A DNA stretch of 64,000 nt from Serratia inhibens (GTDB taxonomy: Bacteria; Pseudomonadota; Gammaproteobacteria; Enterobacterales; Enterobacteriaceae). The position numbers were made by a program, and so were the translations under genes. Of this stretch, positions 1 through 8,060 are shown piece by piece; position 1 is the stretch's first letter; every line of letters begins with the position of its first letter. Where the stretch lies: contig NZ_QYYG01000001.1 in assembly GCF_003591175.1 (NCBI RefSeq), positions 248,001 to 312,000 of the forward strand. Direction: 5' to 3'. The notes beneath the pieces were generated by a model. That model ran no database searches. It had not been told where the DNA came from and was given only the letters and a program-made list of their open reading frames with translations.

Positions 1-640
1 CCAGCGCCGTCGGGCCAAACTCGCTGCGCCAACGCGGCCAGTCTGGGGGCGGTTGCGGCACCTGGCGGCCATCGATGTGTATCAGCGTGGTCTGCGACAG
101 ATCCGAGATTGAAGCGACATTCAACTGCGGGCTGACGACCAGCACGAAGCGGTCCCGTTGCAGCAATCGCGGCGACAGCAGCTCATCCGGCTTGTTGCCG
201 TAGCGGATCGCCACATCAATCTGTTTGCTGCGCAAATCCACAATGCGGTCATCGGCGTGCAACCGCAGGTCGAGGGCGGGAAACTGCTGCATCAGCGCCG
301 GCAAACGCGGCACCAGCCAGTGGGTGATCAGCGCCGTGGTGGCAGATAACGTCAACACCGCCGGCCGATGGCGTTCACCGATATTTTCCACCGCCGCCTG
401 CAGCAGGTTGAACGCCCGAGCGCTGGCCTGTTGCAGGATCTTGCCGTCATCGGTCAATGCCACCTTGCGCGGCGTTCTTTCAAATACGCTGACGCCCAGC
501 AGGCTTTCCAGCAGCCGAATTTGGTGGCTGATGGCCGTCGGCGAAACGCCAATTTCTTCAGCGGCCAGTTTAAAACTCTGCAGTCTGGCGACCGCGTCAA
601 AAGCCCGTAATGCCCCCAGGGGCGGCAGTTTTCTTTTCAT
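1..640 (-). CDS. LysR-family transcriptional regulator, 3' end outside window
   Basis: The reverse strand reads from an ATG at 640 through a typical LysR N-terminal winged helix-turn-helix (MKRKLPPLGALRAFDAVARL, then a stretch containing AAEEIGVSPTAISHQIRLLE) into a substrate-binding domain. It runs off the left edge after about 213 codons of an expected ~300. The style is GcvA-like: the helix region carries the usual S-P-T-A-I-S-H-Q pattern. The gene is divergent from the VOC gene at 762, so it may regulate it, as is common for LysR genes. The effector cannot be told from sequence. Confidence 0.85.
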   Translation of the reverse strand, partial: MKRKLPPLGALRAFDAVARLQSFKLAAEEIGVSPTAISHQIRLLESLLGVSVFERTPRKVALTDDGKILQQASARAFNLLQAAVENIGERHRPAVLTLSATTALITHWLVPRLPALMQQFPALDLRLHADDRIVDLRSKQIDVAIRYGNKPDELLSPRLLQRDRFVLVVSPQLNVASISDLSQTTLIHIDGRQVPQPPPDWPRWRSEFGPTAL

Positions 641-761
641 GATGAGTTATTTTCATCTTTGGCTGAGAACTATGACTTTGAATTGCCGAATGGTGGCAGG
701 TTATTTTCTGTATGCAGGTTAGCAGATGAAAATTACTCAGCCAAATAACCAGGAGATAACC

Positions 762-1157
762 ATGTCCGCATCATCGGTAAAACAGCTTCGTCTGGTGATC
801 ACCACCGAAGATTTTGATAACGCCCTGGCTTTCTACCGCGATCGGCTGGGGTTGACCCAGGTCGATGCGGTGCCGCCAGACAGCGGCAGGGTAGCGATCC
901 TCGAGGCGGGCAAGGCCACGCTTGAGCTGGTGGAACCTTCCACCGCCGCCTATATCGACCAGATCGAAGTGGGAGAGCGCGTCTCCGGTTGGGTCAGGGT
1001 GGCATTTGAGGTGACCGATATTGCCGCGACCACGACCAGTCTGGTGCAGGGCGGCGCGCAGGTGCTGTCCGAGCCACGGGTTACGCCCTTCAATTCGATC
1101 AATAATCGGCTGGAAGCGCCGGCCGGATTGCAACTGACGCTGTTCCAGCCGCTGTAA
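762..1157 (+). CDS. VOC-family (glyoxalase/bleomycin-resistance fold) protein
   Basis: A 131-aa single-module vicinal-oxygen-chelate protein. The start at 762 is preferred over an upstream in-frame ATG at 726 because AGGAG lies at 751-755 and the VOC fold begins right after it (QLRLVITTEDFDNALAFYRD). Later parts include a hydrophobic beta strand with E (VAILEAGKATLELVEP) and the C-terminal APAGLQLTLFQPL. Proteins of this size work as dimers and include metal-dependent lyases, dioxygenases and antibiotic-binding proteins. No substrate can be assigned. It is divergent from the partial LysR gene, which is the likeliest regulator. Confidence 0.85.
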   Translation: MSASSVKQLRLVITTEDFDNALAFYRDRLGLTQVDAVPPDSGRVAILEAGKATLELVEPSTAAYIDQIEVGERVSGWVRVAFEVTDIAATTTSLVQGGAQVLSEPRVTPFNSINNRLEAPAGLQLTLFQPL

Positions 1158-1239
1158 GCCCATGCCTGCCATCATGGCGGGTATTTATTTGATAATGAAA
1201 GAAATTCATCACGTCTTTTGGTTATGAGTTATCAAGCAG

Positions 1240-1446
1240 TTGGTGCATTTTCCGGTGTTGCCGGTGAACCGCAAGGCGGTAGAAAAATACGGCAGAAACT
1301 GGACGCAGCCGCAGAATTTCGTTAGTAACGGCGCTTTCCGGTTAACGTAGTGGGGGGTTAACGAAAAAGTGATGGTGGGGCGTAACACCCAGTATTGGGA
1401 CAACACCCATACGGTGCTTAACCCGTGTGTTGCATCCATCGATTGA
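1240..1446 (+). pseudogene. oppA-like oligopeptide-binding protein remnant
   Basis: One forward frame reads PVNRKAVEKYGRNWTQPQNF, then VSNGAFRLT, a TAG stop, and NEKVMVGRNTQYWDNTHTV. This is the internal segment of periplasmic oligopeptide-binding proteins of the OppA/MppA family (P-V-N-x-x-x-V-E-K-Y-G ... N-G-A-Y-x-L ... V-N-E-K-x-x-x-x-R-N-x-x-Y-W-D). Only about 65 of ~540 residues remain, with an internal stop and no start or flanking domains. It is therefore a gene relic. It fills most of the otherwise empty interval 1158-1552. Confidence 0.75.
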
Positions 1447-1552
1447 ACTCACAGCGTTATACAAATGAGTAATCTTGCCTTTTGTTCTTGTTCTCACTTC
1501 ATTTGTGCTGGTTACTCAATGTTTCTGAACATGCTGCATTGGGAAAGTTAAA

Positions 1553-2524
1553 TCAAAACTTCTCCACCTTATTAGCACTACGCATGAAATCAACAAACGC
1601 ACGCAGCTTGCCTGGCATGTGTTTACGATGCGGGTAGTAAAGATGAAACGCATCGTCCGCGCCGCTGTGCTGCTTCAATATCTGACTAAGCGTGCCGTTT
1701 TCTAATTCTTGCTTCGCAAAGTCCTCGAAAACGAAACCGATTCCTTGGCCTTGTATTGCCGCATCTAGAACGGATCTCATCTCGTCAAATATAAAACGCC
1801 CTTGAACATCGATTTGAACCCTGTGCCTCCCATCATCAAACTCCCACTCAAAGAATCTTCCGCTAACTGAATACCGCTGGCGAATGCAGTTTTGTTTCAA
1901 CAGTTGCTCCAGCGTCTGTGGCTCAGCCCGCTTACTGAAGTAATCCGGCGCAGCCACCACAATTCTTTTTTGTGCCGCTCCCAACTGTACTGCGACCATG
2001 TCGTTTTGCACTCTTTTCCCCATGCGTATGCCGATATCGAAACCGGCATTAACGATATCGCTAAGTTGGTTATCCAGTGATACTTCAACATTAATCAGCG
2101 GGAATTTTTCAATGAAGGCGGTTAAATGCGGTTCGATCAAGATGCGGTAGGCAACGTACGAAGAGTTGAGGCGCACTGTGCCAGATGGTTGATCGGTCGC
2201 GAGCAAGGCTTGTGACAAGGAGTCTCTGATCAAAGCAAGCGCAGGTGCTAATGCTGCGTTCAATGACGCGCCGGCCTCGGTCAGGCTGACACTGCGTGTT
2301 GTGCGATTGAATAGGCGCACATTGAGTTGCGCTTCCACACTTTTGATAGTGCGTGATACCGCAGTTGGCGTGACGCCGATTTCTGCGGCGGCGCGAGCGA
2401 AGTTCAAATGTCTAGCTGCAGCCTCGAAAGTCAAAAGACCGGGAAGATGCACCGGCGGTAAAGGAAGCGAACCCTCTATGCCCTCAGCGCGGGTCGGGCC
2501 CTGCATTATGACTTTTTTGCTCAT
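1553..2524 (-). CDS. LysR-family regulator, divergent from OYE gene
   Basis: A 323-aa LysR regulator if started at the ATG at 2524 (MSKKVIMQGPTRAEG); in-frame ATGs at 2572 and 2596 would add an unlikely extension and no start has a clear ribosome site. The N-terminal HTH is obvious (LLTFEAAARHLNFARAAAEI, then GVTPTAVSRTIKSVE), followed by the two-lobed effector domain ending in VDFMRSANKVEKF. It lies head to head with the flavin oxidoreductase at 2627, with a 102-bp shared promoter region. This arrangement usually means the regulator controls that oxidoreductase cluster. Confidence 0.9.
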   Translation of the reverse strand: MSKKVIMQGPTRAEGIEGSLPLPPVHLPGLLTFEAAARHLNFARAAAEIGVTPTAVSRTIKSVEAQLNVRLFNRTTRSVSLTEAGASLNAALAPALALIRDSLSQALLATDQPSGTVRLNSSYVAYRILIEPHLTAFIEKFPLINVEVSLDNQLSDIVNAGFDIGIRMGKRVQNDMVAVQLGAAQKRIVVAAPDYFSKRAEPQTLEQLLKQNCIRQRYSVSGRFFEWEFDDGRHRVQIDVQGRFIFDEMRSVLDAAIQGQGIGFVFEDFAKQELENGTLSQILKQHSGADDAFHLYYPHRKHMPGKLRAFVDFMRSANKVEKF

Positions 2525-2626
2525 ACTGTATCCACACCTATGACTATTTACGTCATTATCATTGATCTCCATAGTTAATACAGCAAGGAGTTTCATCCGG
2601 CATAACAGTTATCACTAGGAATCACA

Positions 2627-3730
2627 ATGACACTCAACAACCCATCAACGGATCTTTTCATTCCAATGACTTTAGGAGCCTTATCTCTGGCTAACCGTAT
2701 TGTCATGGCCTCGTTAACGCGTAGCCGCATGGGGCCAGATGGCGTACCCAACGAAATGCACGCTCGTTACTACGCACAGCGTGCCAGCGCCGGTCTGATC
2801 ATTAGTGAAGCGACCAATATTTCCGCGCAGGCGCGGGGGTATGCATTGACGCCAGGTATCTGGACTGAAGAGCAAGTAGCAGGCTGGAAACTGGTAACAG
2901 ATGCGGTGCATGCCGCTGGTGGTCTTATTGTTTGCCAACTGTGGCATGTGGGACGCTTCTCGCATGTGGACCTGCAGCCCGATGGCATGGCGCCGGTAGC
3001 GCCATCCGCGATTAGGGCAGAAGGGCAGACCTACACCGAAATCGGAATGATGGATGTCTCCATGCCGCGAGCACTGGAAATATCCGAGCTTCCAGGCATC
3101 ATCGAGCAATACCGACACGCCGCCGCATGCGCAAAACGTGCCGGCTTTGATGGTGTTGAAGTGCACTCTGCCAATAGCTATTTGCTCGATCAGTTCCTGC
3201 GCGATTCTACCAATCAGCGAACCGACCAATATGGTGGTTCGATTGAGAATCGTGCACGACTCACGTTGGAAGTAACCGCCGCAGTCGTCGAGGTATGGGG
3301 TCATGACCGCGTTGGTATTCGTCTCTCTCCCGTGACGCCAGATGCGGGCAACACGCCTTTGGATAGCCAGGTAATGCAAACCTATGGCTATCTGATTGAG
3401 CAACTGAATCGCTTCCAGCTCGCTTATATGCATTTTGTCGAGGGCGCAACAGCTACGTCGCGCGTCGTGCCTGAAAACGTAGATCTCGATGCATTACGTG
3501 CGCGTTTCAAAGGACCCTACATAGGCAACAACAATTACGACCTTGAACTGGCCGTTACTCGTCGCGCTGAAGGCAAGGTTGATGCAGTGGCATTTGGCCG
3601 TCCGTTCATTGCCAATCCAGATTTGGTGCATCGTTTGCAAAATGACGCTGAACTTGCCATCGCGCCACGCGAAACCTATTACGGCAACGGTGCAAAAGGT
3701 TACACCGATTGGCCTGCGCTAGCCGAGTAA
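2627..3730 (+). CDS. Old yellow enzyme family FMN oxidoreductase (alkene reductase, NemA-like)
   Basis: A 367-aa flavin-dependent ene-reductase. The TIM-barrel start (DLFIPMTLGALSLANRIVMA), the active-site His/Asn pair in VHSANSYLLDQFLRDSTNQR followed by TDQYGGSIENRARL, and the C-terminal FMN-phosphate loop (AVAFGRPFIANPDLVHRL) are all present, and the length is typical. Family members reduce activated C=C bonds, nitroesters or N-ethylmaleimide using NAD(P)H. It is divergent from a LysR gene and heads a cluster with two NTF2-like proteins and an alpha/beta hydrolase, suggesting detoxification or catabolism of an electrophilic compound. The physiological substrate is unknown. Confidence 0.92.
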   Translation: MTLNNPSTDLFIPMTLGALSLANRIVMASLTRSRMGPDGVPNEMHARYYAQRASAGLIISEATNISAQARGYALTPGIWTEEQVAGWKLVTDAVHAAGGLIVCQLWHVGRFSHVDLQPDGMAPVAPSAIRAEGQTYTEIGMMDVSMPRALEISELPGIIEQYRHAAACAKRAGFDGVEVHSANSYLLDQFLRDSTNQRTDQYGGSIENRARLTLEVTAAVVEVWGHDRVGIRLSPVTPDAGNTPLDSQVMQTYGYLIEQLNRFQLAYMHFVEGATATSRVVPENVDLDALRARFKGPYIGNNNYDLELAVTRRAEGKVDAVAFGRPFIANPDLVHRLQNDAELAIAPRETYYGNGAKGYTDWPALAE

Positions 3731-3853
3731 GCCTACTGGCAACTAATAAAAGGCCGGCTGGTGGCTCGGCCATTGCAAAACCAAGCTTCAAAAGTTGGGG
3801 TCTTGGGCCCCAGCAGTGGATGCCGCTGCGGAGGGGGCTGGGGGTGATCTCTA

Positions 3854-3879
3854 TGCCAGCCAAAAGTGGCAGGTTTTTT
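3854..3879 (+). terminator. Weak intrinsic terminator candidate after OYE gene
   Basis: TGCCA at 3854-3858 pairs with TGGCA at 3867-3871, and six T follow at 3874-3879. The 5-bp stem is short, so this is a modest candidate for ending the oxidoreductase transcript before the gene at 3914. Confidence 0.35.
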
Positions 3880-3913
3880 ACCTCGACTCGAATTAATCAT
3901 CAGGAGTACTAAC

Positions 3914-4297
3914 ATGAGCAATCCTACTTACGTGCACGAATACCAAGCCATCAACGAGGTGTTGAACCAGTACATTGAGGGCTGCAAACAGGCCAAAAGC
4001 AGCATCATGAAGCCAGCCTTCAGTGAGCAAGCAACGATGTTTAGCGTCGATGGTGACGGTAAGCTGGCCGGCGGCGCGATTCCAATTCTGTTCGATGGGA
4101 TCGACAAAGGTTTCCGCCCATCTCCTGATGCCCCGGCAGCAATAGTGCGCATCGAGATCGTCGGTACGGCGGCTAGCGCTCGGATCGACGCCAACGACAT
4201 GTCCGGCATCTCCTTCACCGACTTCTTCCATCTGCTGAAAGTCGATGGCAAGTGGACAGTCGTCAGCAAAATATTCCACACCCACGTCGCGCCTTGA
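3914..4297 (+). CDS. NTF2-like / putative lumazine-binding family protein, cytosolic copy
   Basis: A 127-aa protein starting at an ATG preceded by AGGAG (3902-3906). It matches the NTF2-like putative lumazine-binding family: YQAINEVLNQYIEGCKQAKS near the N-terminus, then a cone-shaped fold ending in SFTDFFHLLKVDGKWTVVSK. Family members bind small ligands or act as accessory proteins; no catalytic role is shown. It sits between an old-yellow-enzyme gene and a hydrolase. A second copy with a signal peptide lies at 5682, and the two share a 77-bp identical block. Confidence 0.8.
   Translation: MSNPTYVHEYQAINEVLNQYIEGCKQAKSSIMKPAFSEQATMFSVDGDGKLAGGAIPILFDGIDKGFRPSPDAPAAIVRIEIVGTAASARIDANDMSGISFTDFFHLLKVDGKWTVVSKIFHTHVAP
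4163..4239 (+). repeat. 77-bp block identical to 6045-6121
   Basis: This stretch of the first NTF2-like gene is base-for-base identical to 6045-6121 in the second copy, whereas the rest of the two genes has diverged clearly. That is consistent with gene conversion or recent patchy duplication. Confidence 0.85.
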
Positions 4298-4487
4298 GCA
4301 CACGCGGCAGATGAAGCTTCCAGCCCTGTCTGTCGTTTTTTTCTTTGCGGCCTGGCGGCGCTGCAACTGTGAGTCCGGCATACCGCTTGGAATACGCTGT
4401 CTTCGACCGCCTGACCGAAGGCGCAACATAGTAATAAAACAGGCCGCAATTTAATTACACACACTAAGGCAATAAAAAGGAAACATC

Positions 4488-5507
4488 ATGAAAACTCTTA
4501 CCTCCGCTTTCGCCCTTTCCGTCGTGCCCCTGTCGCCTGGTAACGCTTCTGCAGCCGACCGACCCGGCGTCGAACACAACATTGCGAAATTCTTGCAATC
4601 TCTTGAAGGCGGCCCGACGCTCGACAGCATGACGCCGACCGATGCCCGCGCCACGTTGGTGGCTGCCCAAGCTGCCTCTAGCATGGCCTTGCCGGCAGCT
4701 GAAGTCAGCGAGAAGACGATTCGTATCAATGACAGCGACCTGAAACTGACCATCGTCCGCCCGGTCGGCAGCCAACAGAAGACCCTGCCTGCGTTCATGT
4801 TCTTCCACGGCGGTGGCTGGGTGCTGGGCGACTTCCCGACCCACGAACGACTAGTGCGTGACCTGGTGGTGGGCTCTGGTACGGTGGCGGTTTTCGTCAA
4901 CTACAGCCTGTCGCCTGAGGTGGGATACGGCGTCGCCATCGAGCAAGCCTATGCCGCGACAAAATGGGTGGCCGAGCATGGCGAAGAGATCAACGTCGAC
5001 GGCAATCGCCTCTCAGTGGCTGGCAACAGCGCAGGCGGCAACTTGGCTGCCGCAGTTGCCTTGATGGCGAACGAGAAGGGCTCACCTGCACTGCGTTCGC
5101 AAGTTTTGCTGTGCCCGGTGACGGATGCAAATTTCGACACGCCGTCGTACACGGAGTTTGCCAACGGCTATTTCCTGACGAAGGACTTGATGGTGTGGTT
5201 CTGGGACAATTACACAACCGACGCCGAGGCACGCAAGCATATTTACACTTCGCCGCTGCAGGCGACGACCGAGCAGTTGAAGGGGTTGCCACCGACGCTG
5301 ATCCAGACTGCCGAATTCGATGTCCTGCGCGATGAAGCCGAAGCTTACGGCCGCAAGCTCGACGCGGCGGGTGTGCATGTGAAGTCGGTGCGCTACAACG
5401 GCATGATTCACGATTTTGGGTTGTCGAACGCGTTCAGCCACCTGCCTGCGCCCCGCAGTGCGATCGCGCAGGCATCTCAGGAGCTCAAGAATAACCTGAG
5501 CCAGTAA
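4488..5507 (+). CDS. Exported alpha/beta hydrolase (HSL-type esterase)
   Basis: A 339-aa hydrolase with an N-terminal export signal (about 22 residues, ending NASA-A). Hormone-sensitive-lipase features are visible: the oxyanion motif FFHGGGWVLGD, the nucleophile elbow GNSAGGN (Ser within G-x-S-x-G), the acidic residue region EFDVLRDEAE and the catalytic His in GMIHDFGLSN. HSL-type enzymes hydrolyse short-chain esters or lactones. The second-position Asn in place of the common Asp (GDSAGG) is tolerated in the family. AAAAGGAAACATC precedes the start. It probably acts with the neighbouring ene-reductase on one compound, in the periplasm if the signal is functional. Confidence 0.88.
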   Translation: MKTLTSAFALSVVPLSPGNASAADRPGVEHNIAKFLQSLEGGPTLDSMTPTDARATLVAAQAASSMALPAAEVSEKTIRINDSDLKLTIVRPVGSQQKTLPAFMFFHGGGWVLGDFPTHERLVRDLVVGSGTVAVFVNYSLSPEVGYGVAIEQAYAATKWVAEHGEEINVDGNRLSVAGNSAGGNLAAAVALMANEKGSPALRSQVLLCPVTDANFDTPSYTEFANGYFLTKDLMVWFWDNYTTDAEARKHIYTSPLQATTEQLKGLPPTLIQTAEFDVLRDEAEAYGRKLDAAGVHVKSVRYNGMIHDFGLSNAFSHLPAPRSAIAQASQELKNNLSQ

Positions 5508-5681
5508 TTTCAAAACCAAGGAACCCAAAGGTCACGGCAAAGCTGCGGCATTAATGACAGAAAATACGCCACTCATTTCATTGCGAGGCTATAGCGGCAG
5601 AAAGTTTCTCGCGATGTCTGCTGCGTTTTTTTGCAGCTGAGGATTAATGAGTACGTCAAACCCTTGGTTAGGAGCAACCAA

Positions 5682-6179
5682 ATGAAAACAACTATTCTCA
5701 AGGCGTTATTTTTCGGCGTAATGATTACGGACTTGAGTGCGACGGCCCAAGCAGAACGACTATCGCGCGACCAACACATATCAGTAGTAAAAACCATGAG
5801 CAAGCCTACCTATGTACAAGAATATCAAGCCATCGCCGAAGTGCTGAACAAGTACATCGAGGGCTGCAAGCAGGCCAAGAGCAGCATCATGAAACCCGCA
5901 TTCAGCAAAAATGCGACGATGTACAGCGTCGGCGCCGATGGCAATCTGGTCGGTGGCCCGATTCAAAGCCTGTTCGATGGGATCGACAAGGATTTCCGAC
6001 CATCTCCTAACGCACAGGCGGTTATCGCCCGCATCGAAATCGTTGGTACGGCGGCTAGCGCTCGGATCGACGCCAACGACATGTCCGGCATCTCCTTCAC
6101 CGACTTCTTCCATCTGCTGAAGGTCGAAGGTAAATGGACTGTGGTTAGCAAGATTTACTACACACATCCAAATCATTAA
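5682..6179 (+). CDS. NTF2-like / putative lumazine-binding protein with signal peptide (paralogue)
   Basis: A 165-aa product starting at the ATG at 5682, with AGGAG at 5670-5674. An apparent signal peptide (TILKALFFGVMITDLSATAQ, cleavage near AQA-E) precedes the same domain found at 3914, here beginning MSKPTYVQEYQAIAEVLN. An internal ATG at 5796 would give the cytosolic version. The domain ends KWTVVSKIYYTHPNH. The pair may be one cytosolic and one exported form of the same accessory protein. Function is not known; the gene closes the old-yellow-enzyme/esterase cluster. Confidence 0.78.
   Translation: MKTTILKALFFGVMITDLSATAQAERLSRDQHISVVKTMSKPTYVQEYQAIAEVLNKYIEGCKQAKSSIMKPAFSKNATMYSVGADGNLVGGPIQSLFDGIDKDFRPSPNAQAVIARIEIVGTAASARIDANDMSGISFTDFFHLLKVEGKWTVVSKIYYTHPNH
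6045..6121 (+). repeat. 77-bp block identical to 4163-4239
   Basis: Second copy of the identical block within the paired NTF2-like genes. Flanking coding sequence differs at many third and some first positions. Confidence 0.85.
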
Positions 6180-6445
6180 ATCCTCAGTCAGCACGCTCAA
6201 TTCACAAGGACATCTAAAATACCCTATGTGAAAGGCATCGACTTTACCCGGCAGGGGCCATTGTACGACAAGAACGCCTATATTATCGCTCATTGACATC
6301 GTAATAATAGGGTGGGATTTTCCTGCCCCATTTTTATTATCTTTGTGGTTAAAATGGTTTTTTCTAAATGTTCCATAAACGGCGAGCCGGATTTACCCCC
6401 GCCGCCAAAAAAACGCCTCTATAATGCCCCCCGTAGTTTATATGC
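6180..6445 (+). other. Intergenic spacer with short unidentified coding relic and a -10 element
   Basis: A forward frame around 6219-6296 reads IPYVKGIDFTRQGPLYDKNA and a few more residues to a TGA. It looks like the C-terminus of a lost gene, but I do not recognise the family. TATAAT at 6420-6425 lies just before the riboswitch and is the best -10 element for the Mg2+ transporter transcript; no good -35 is seen at normal spacing. Confidence 0.4.
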
Positions 6446-6616
6446 AGTATCTCGTTTGGCGAGGCTCCTATACAAACACAGGTTACTGATCTGACGACAT
6501 CGAGAGATGCCCAAGGTTAAGACAGGCTTTATCGGATTAAGGTTTAGCCCAAGGTAACTTCTGATAAATACATCAGATACGTTGTATAGTGCTAAAACCT
6601 GGACGCGGAGATAGGC
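6446..6616 (+). ncRNA. M-box (ykoK leader) magnesium riboswitch
   Basis: The leader of the MgtE-type gene contains the conserved M-box blocks in order: CGTTTGGCGAGGCTCCTATA at 6453-6472, ACACAGGTTACTG, then the GACATCGAGAGATGCCCAAG core and a GTTAAGACAGG segment. The matching P1-side end lies near 6605-6616. M-box RNAs bind several Mg2+ ions and switch off downstream transport genes when Mg2+ is plentiful. Position directly upstream of a MgtE transporter fits exactly. Boundaries are estimated by eye from the conserved blocks. Confidence 0.88.
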
Positions 6617-6643
6617 TGTCTGCACTCCCTCTGTGGTTAACGC

Positions 6644-6683
6644 CCCTATGCGATTCGCTGTTGAAGTTTAAACAGAAATAGGG
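6644..6683 (+). promoter_or_regulatory. Possible Shine-Dalgarno sequestering hairpin (M-box expression platform)
   Basis: CCCTAT at 6644-6649 can pair with ATAGGG at 6678-6683, and the second arm contains the ribosome site AGGGA (6680-6684) for the ATG at 6690. Such a stem would block translation when formed. No U-tract terminator is seen between the riboswitch and the start, so translational control is the simpler reading. Confidence 0.5.
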
Positions 6684-6689
6684 ACTAAC

Positions 6690-7712
6690 ATGATGAAGTC
6701 ACATCAAAATTACTCATCCCCGGCGCCGGCCCACACTGAAACTCTTGACGAGTCTTCGGTAGCCGGCTATATGAACGCCAATTTCATTACCGTTCCCGGT
6801 AATATGACGGTAAATAAAGCCAAGGAATATTTTCTTTCACAGCTTAAAACGGACGAAATTCCAACCCAGCTGTTTGTCACCGCCGACGATTATCAATTGC
6901 GCGGCACACTGTCGGTTAAAAAATTGTTGCAGTGCGAGGACGATGATAAAGCCGTTGGGGTAATGATCAATCACAGCTATTTCCAGGTATCGCCCGACGA
7001 CGATCGCAATGACGTTGCCCATTTATTGGGCAAGGGCGGGCTGGACGTGGTGCCGGTGGTGGTGAATAAAACCCTGGTTGGGGTATTGGGGGAAAAAGAA
7101 ATCGCCCGGCTGATTGAGGATGAAAATACCGAGGATGCGCAACGACAGGGCGCCAGTCTGCCGCTGGACAAGCCCTATCTGGAAACCAGCCCCTGGGCGC
7201 TGTGGCGCAAACGTTCGGTTTGGTTGCTGATGCTGTTCGTCGCCGAAGCCTACACCGGCAACGTACTGAAGGCGTTTGAAGACCAGCTGGAAGCGGCGAT
7301 CGCCCTGGCGTTTTTCATCCCGCTGCTGATTGGCACCGGCGGTAACAGCGGTACGCAGATCACCTCCACACTGGTACGCGCCATGGCGCTGGGTGAAGTC
7401 AGCCTGCGTAACCTGGGCGCGGTGATCCGCAAAGAGGTGTCTACCTCACTGCTGATCGCCGCCACTATCGGTGTCGCCGCCTGGGTTCGCGCCTGGATCA
7501 TGGGGGTGGGCATGGACGTGACGATGGTCGTCAGCCTGTCGCTGGTGGCGATAACCGTCTGGAGCGCGATTGTGTCCTCGATTATCCCTATGCTGCTGAA
7601 AAGAGTGGGGATAGATCCGGCGGTGGTGTCTGCGCCATTTATCGCCACCTTTATCGATGGTACCGGCCTGATTATCTATTTCAAAATTGCCCAGCACATT
7701 CTGCATATTTAA
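6690..7712 (+). CDS. mgtE: MgtE-family Mg2+ channel/transporter, short N-terminus
   Basis: A 340-aa integral membrane protein. Residues ~25-140 form a CBS-domain pair, and residues ~170-340 form the MgtE membrane domain with five hydrophobic helices, including the signature PLLIGTGGNSGTQITSTLVR. It lacks most of the N-terminal superhelical Mg2+-sensor domain of full-length (~450 aa) MgtE. ATGs at 6690 and 6693 are adjacent. It is preceded by an M-box riboswitch, so it should be made when Mg2+ is low, and followed by an MgtS-like gene. Cobalt is sometimes also transported by the family. Confidence 0.93.
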   Translation: MMKSHQNYSSPAPAHTETLDESSVAGYMNANFITVPGNMTVNKAKEYFLSQLKTDEIPTQLFVTADDYQLRGTLSVKKLLQCEDDDKAVGVMINHSYFQVSPDDDRNDVAHLLGKGGLDVVPVVVNKTLVGVLGEKEIARLIEDENTEDAQRQGASLPLDKPYLETSPWALWRKRSVWLLMLFVAEAYTGNVLKAFEDQLEAAIALAFFIPLLIGTGGNSGTQITSTLVRAMALGEVSLRNLGAVIRKEVSTSLLIAATIGVAAWVRAWIMGVGMDVTMVVSLSLVAITVWSAIVSSIIPMLLKRVGIDPAVVSAPFIATFIDGTGLIIYFKIAQHILHI

Positions 7713-7855
7713 ACCGAAATCCGCTTCGTGTCGCGGCCGGAGCGGATATTTAATCTCACCCAATAAGGAGGCGCGTTAATAGCAATGAATAATTATTTAA
7801 CCCACTTTTTAATTAAAGAGGTTTTTATCGATAACCCTTAACCGAGGAAATAACA

Positions 7856-7948
7856 ATGGGAAACATGACTGTTTTTGTAGGATTCCTGAGCATCATCAGC
7901 TCACTGGGCCTGTTAGCCGCCTATATGAGCACCAAATGGGATGATTAA
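7856..7948 (+). CDS. mgtS: MgtS-like 30-aa membrane protein
   Basis: A 30-codon gene with a good ribosome site (GAGGAAATAACA before ATG). The product is one hydrophobic helix with the distinctive frame M-G-N-M-x-V-F at the start and L-A-A-Y-x-S-x-K-W-D-D at the end. This closely resembles E. coli MgtS (YneM, 31 aa), which stabilises the Mg2+ pump MgtA and modulates PitA under Mg2+ limitation. Here it lies behind an M-box-controlled MgtE gene, so a partner role with MgtE is possible. I recall the E. coli sequence from memory; an alignment would settle it. Confidence 0.8.
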   Translation: MGNMTVFVGFLSIISSLGLLAAYMSTKWDD

Positions 7949-7976
7949 TGAACGCCGAAGAACCGCCTGAATGCAT

Positions 7977-8009
7977 CCTCCCCGAAGTGCTTTATTTACG
8001 ACGGGGAGG
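7977..8009 (+). repeat. Stem-loop in Mg2+ operon spacer
   Basis: CCTCCCCG (7977-7984) and CGGGGAGG (8002-8009) form a perfect 8-bp stem with a 17-nt loop. No U-run follows, so it looks like an mRNA-stabilising or processing hairpin rather than a terminator. A second small stem (CCGC/GCGG followed by TTTT) lies near 8032-8045. Confidence 0.5.
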
Positions 8010-8060
8010 ATACCGATAAAACTCTGACCGCCGCCTGCGGTTTTAACGAGTGAAACGATA

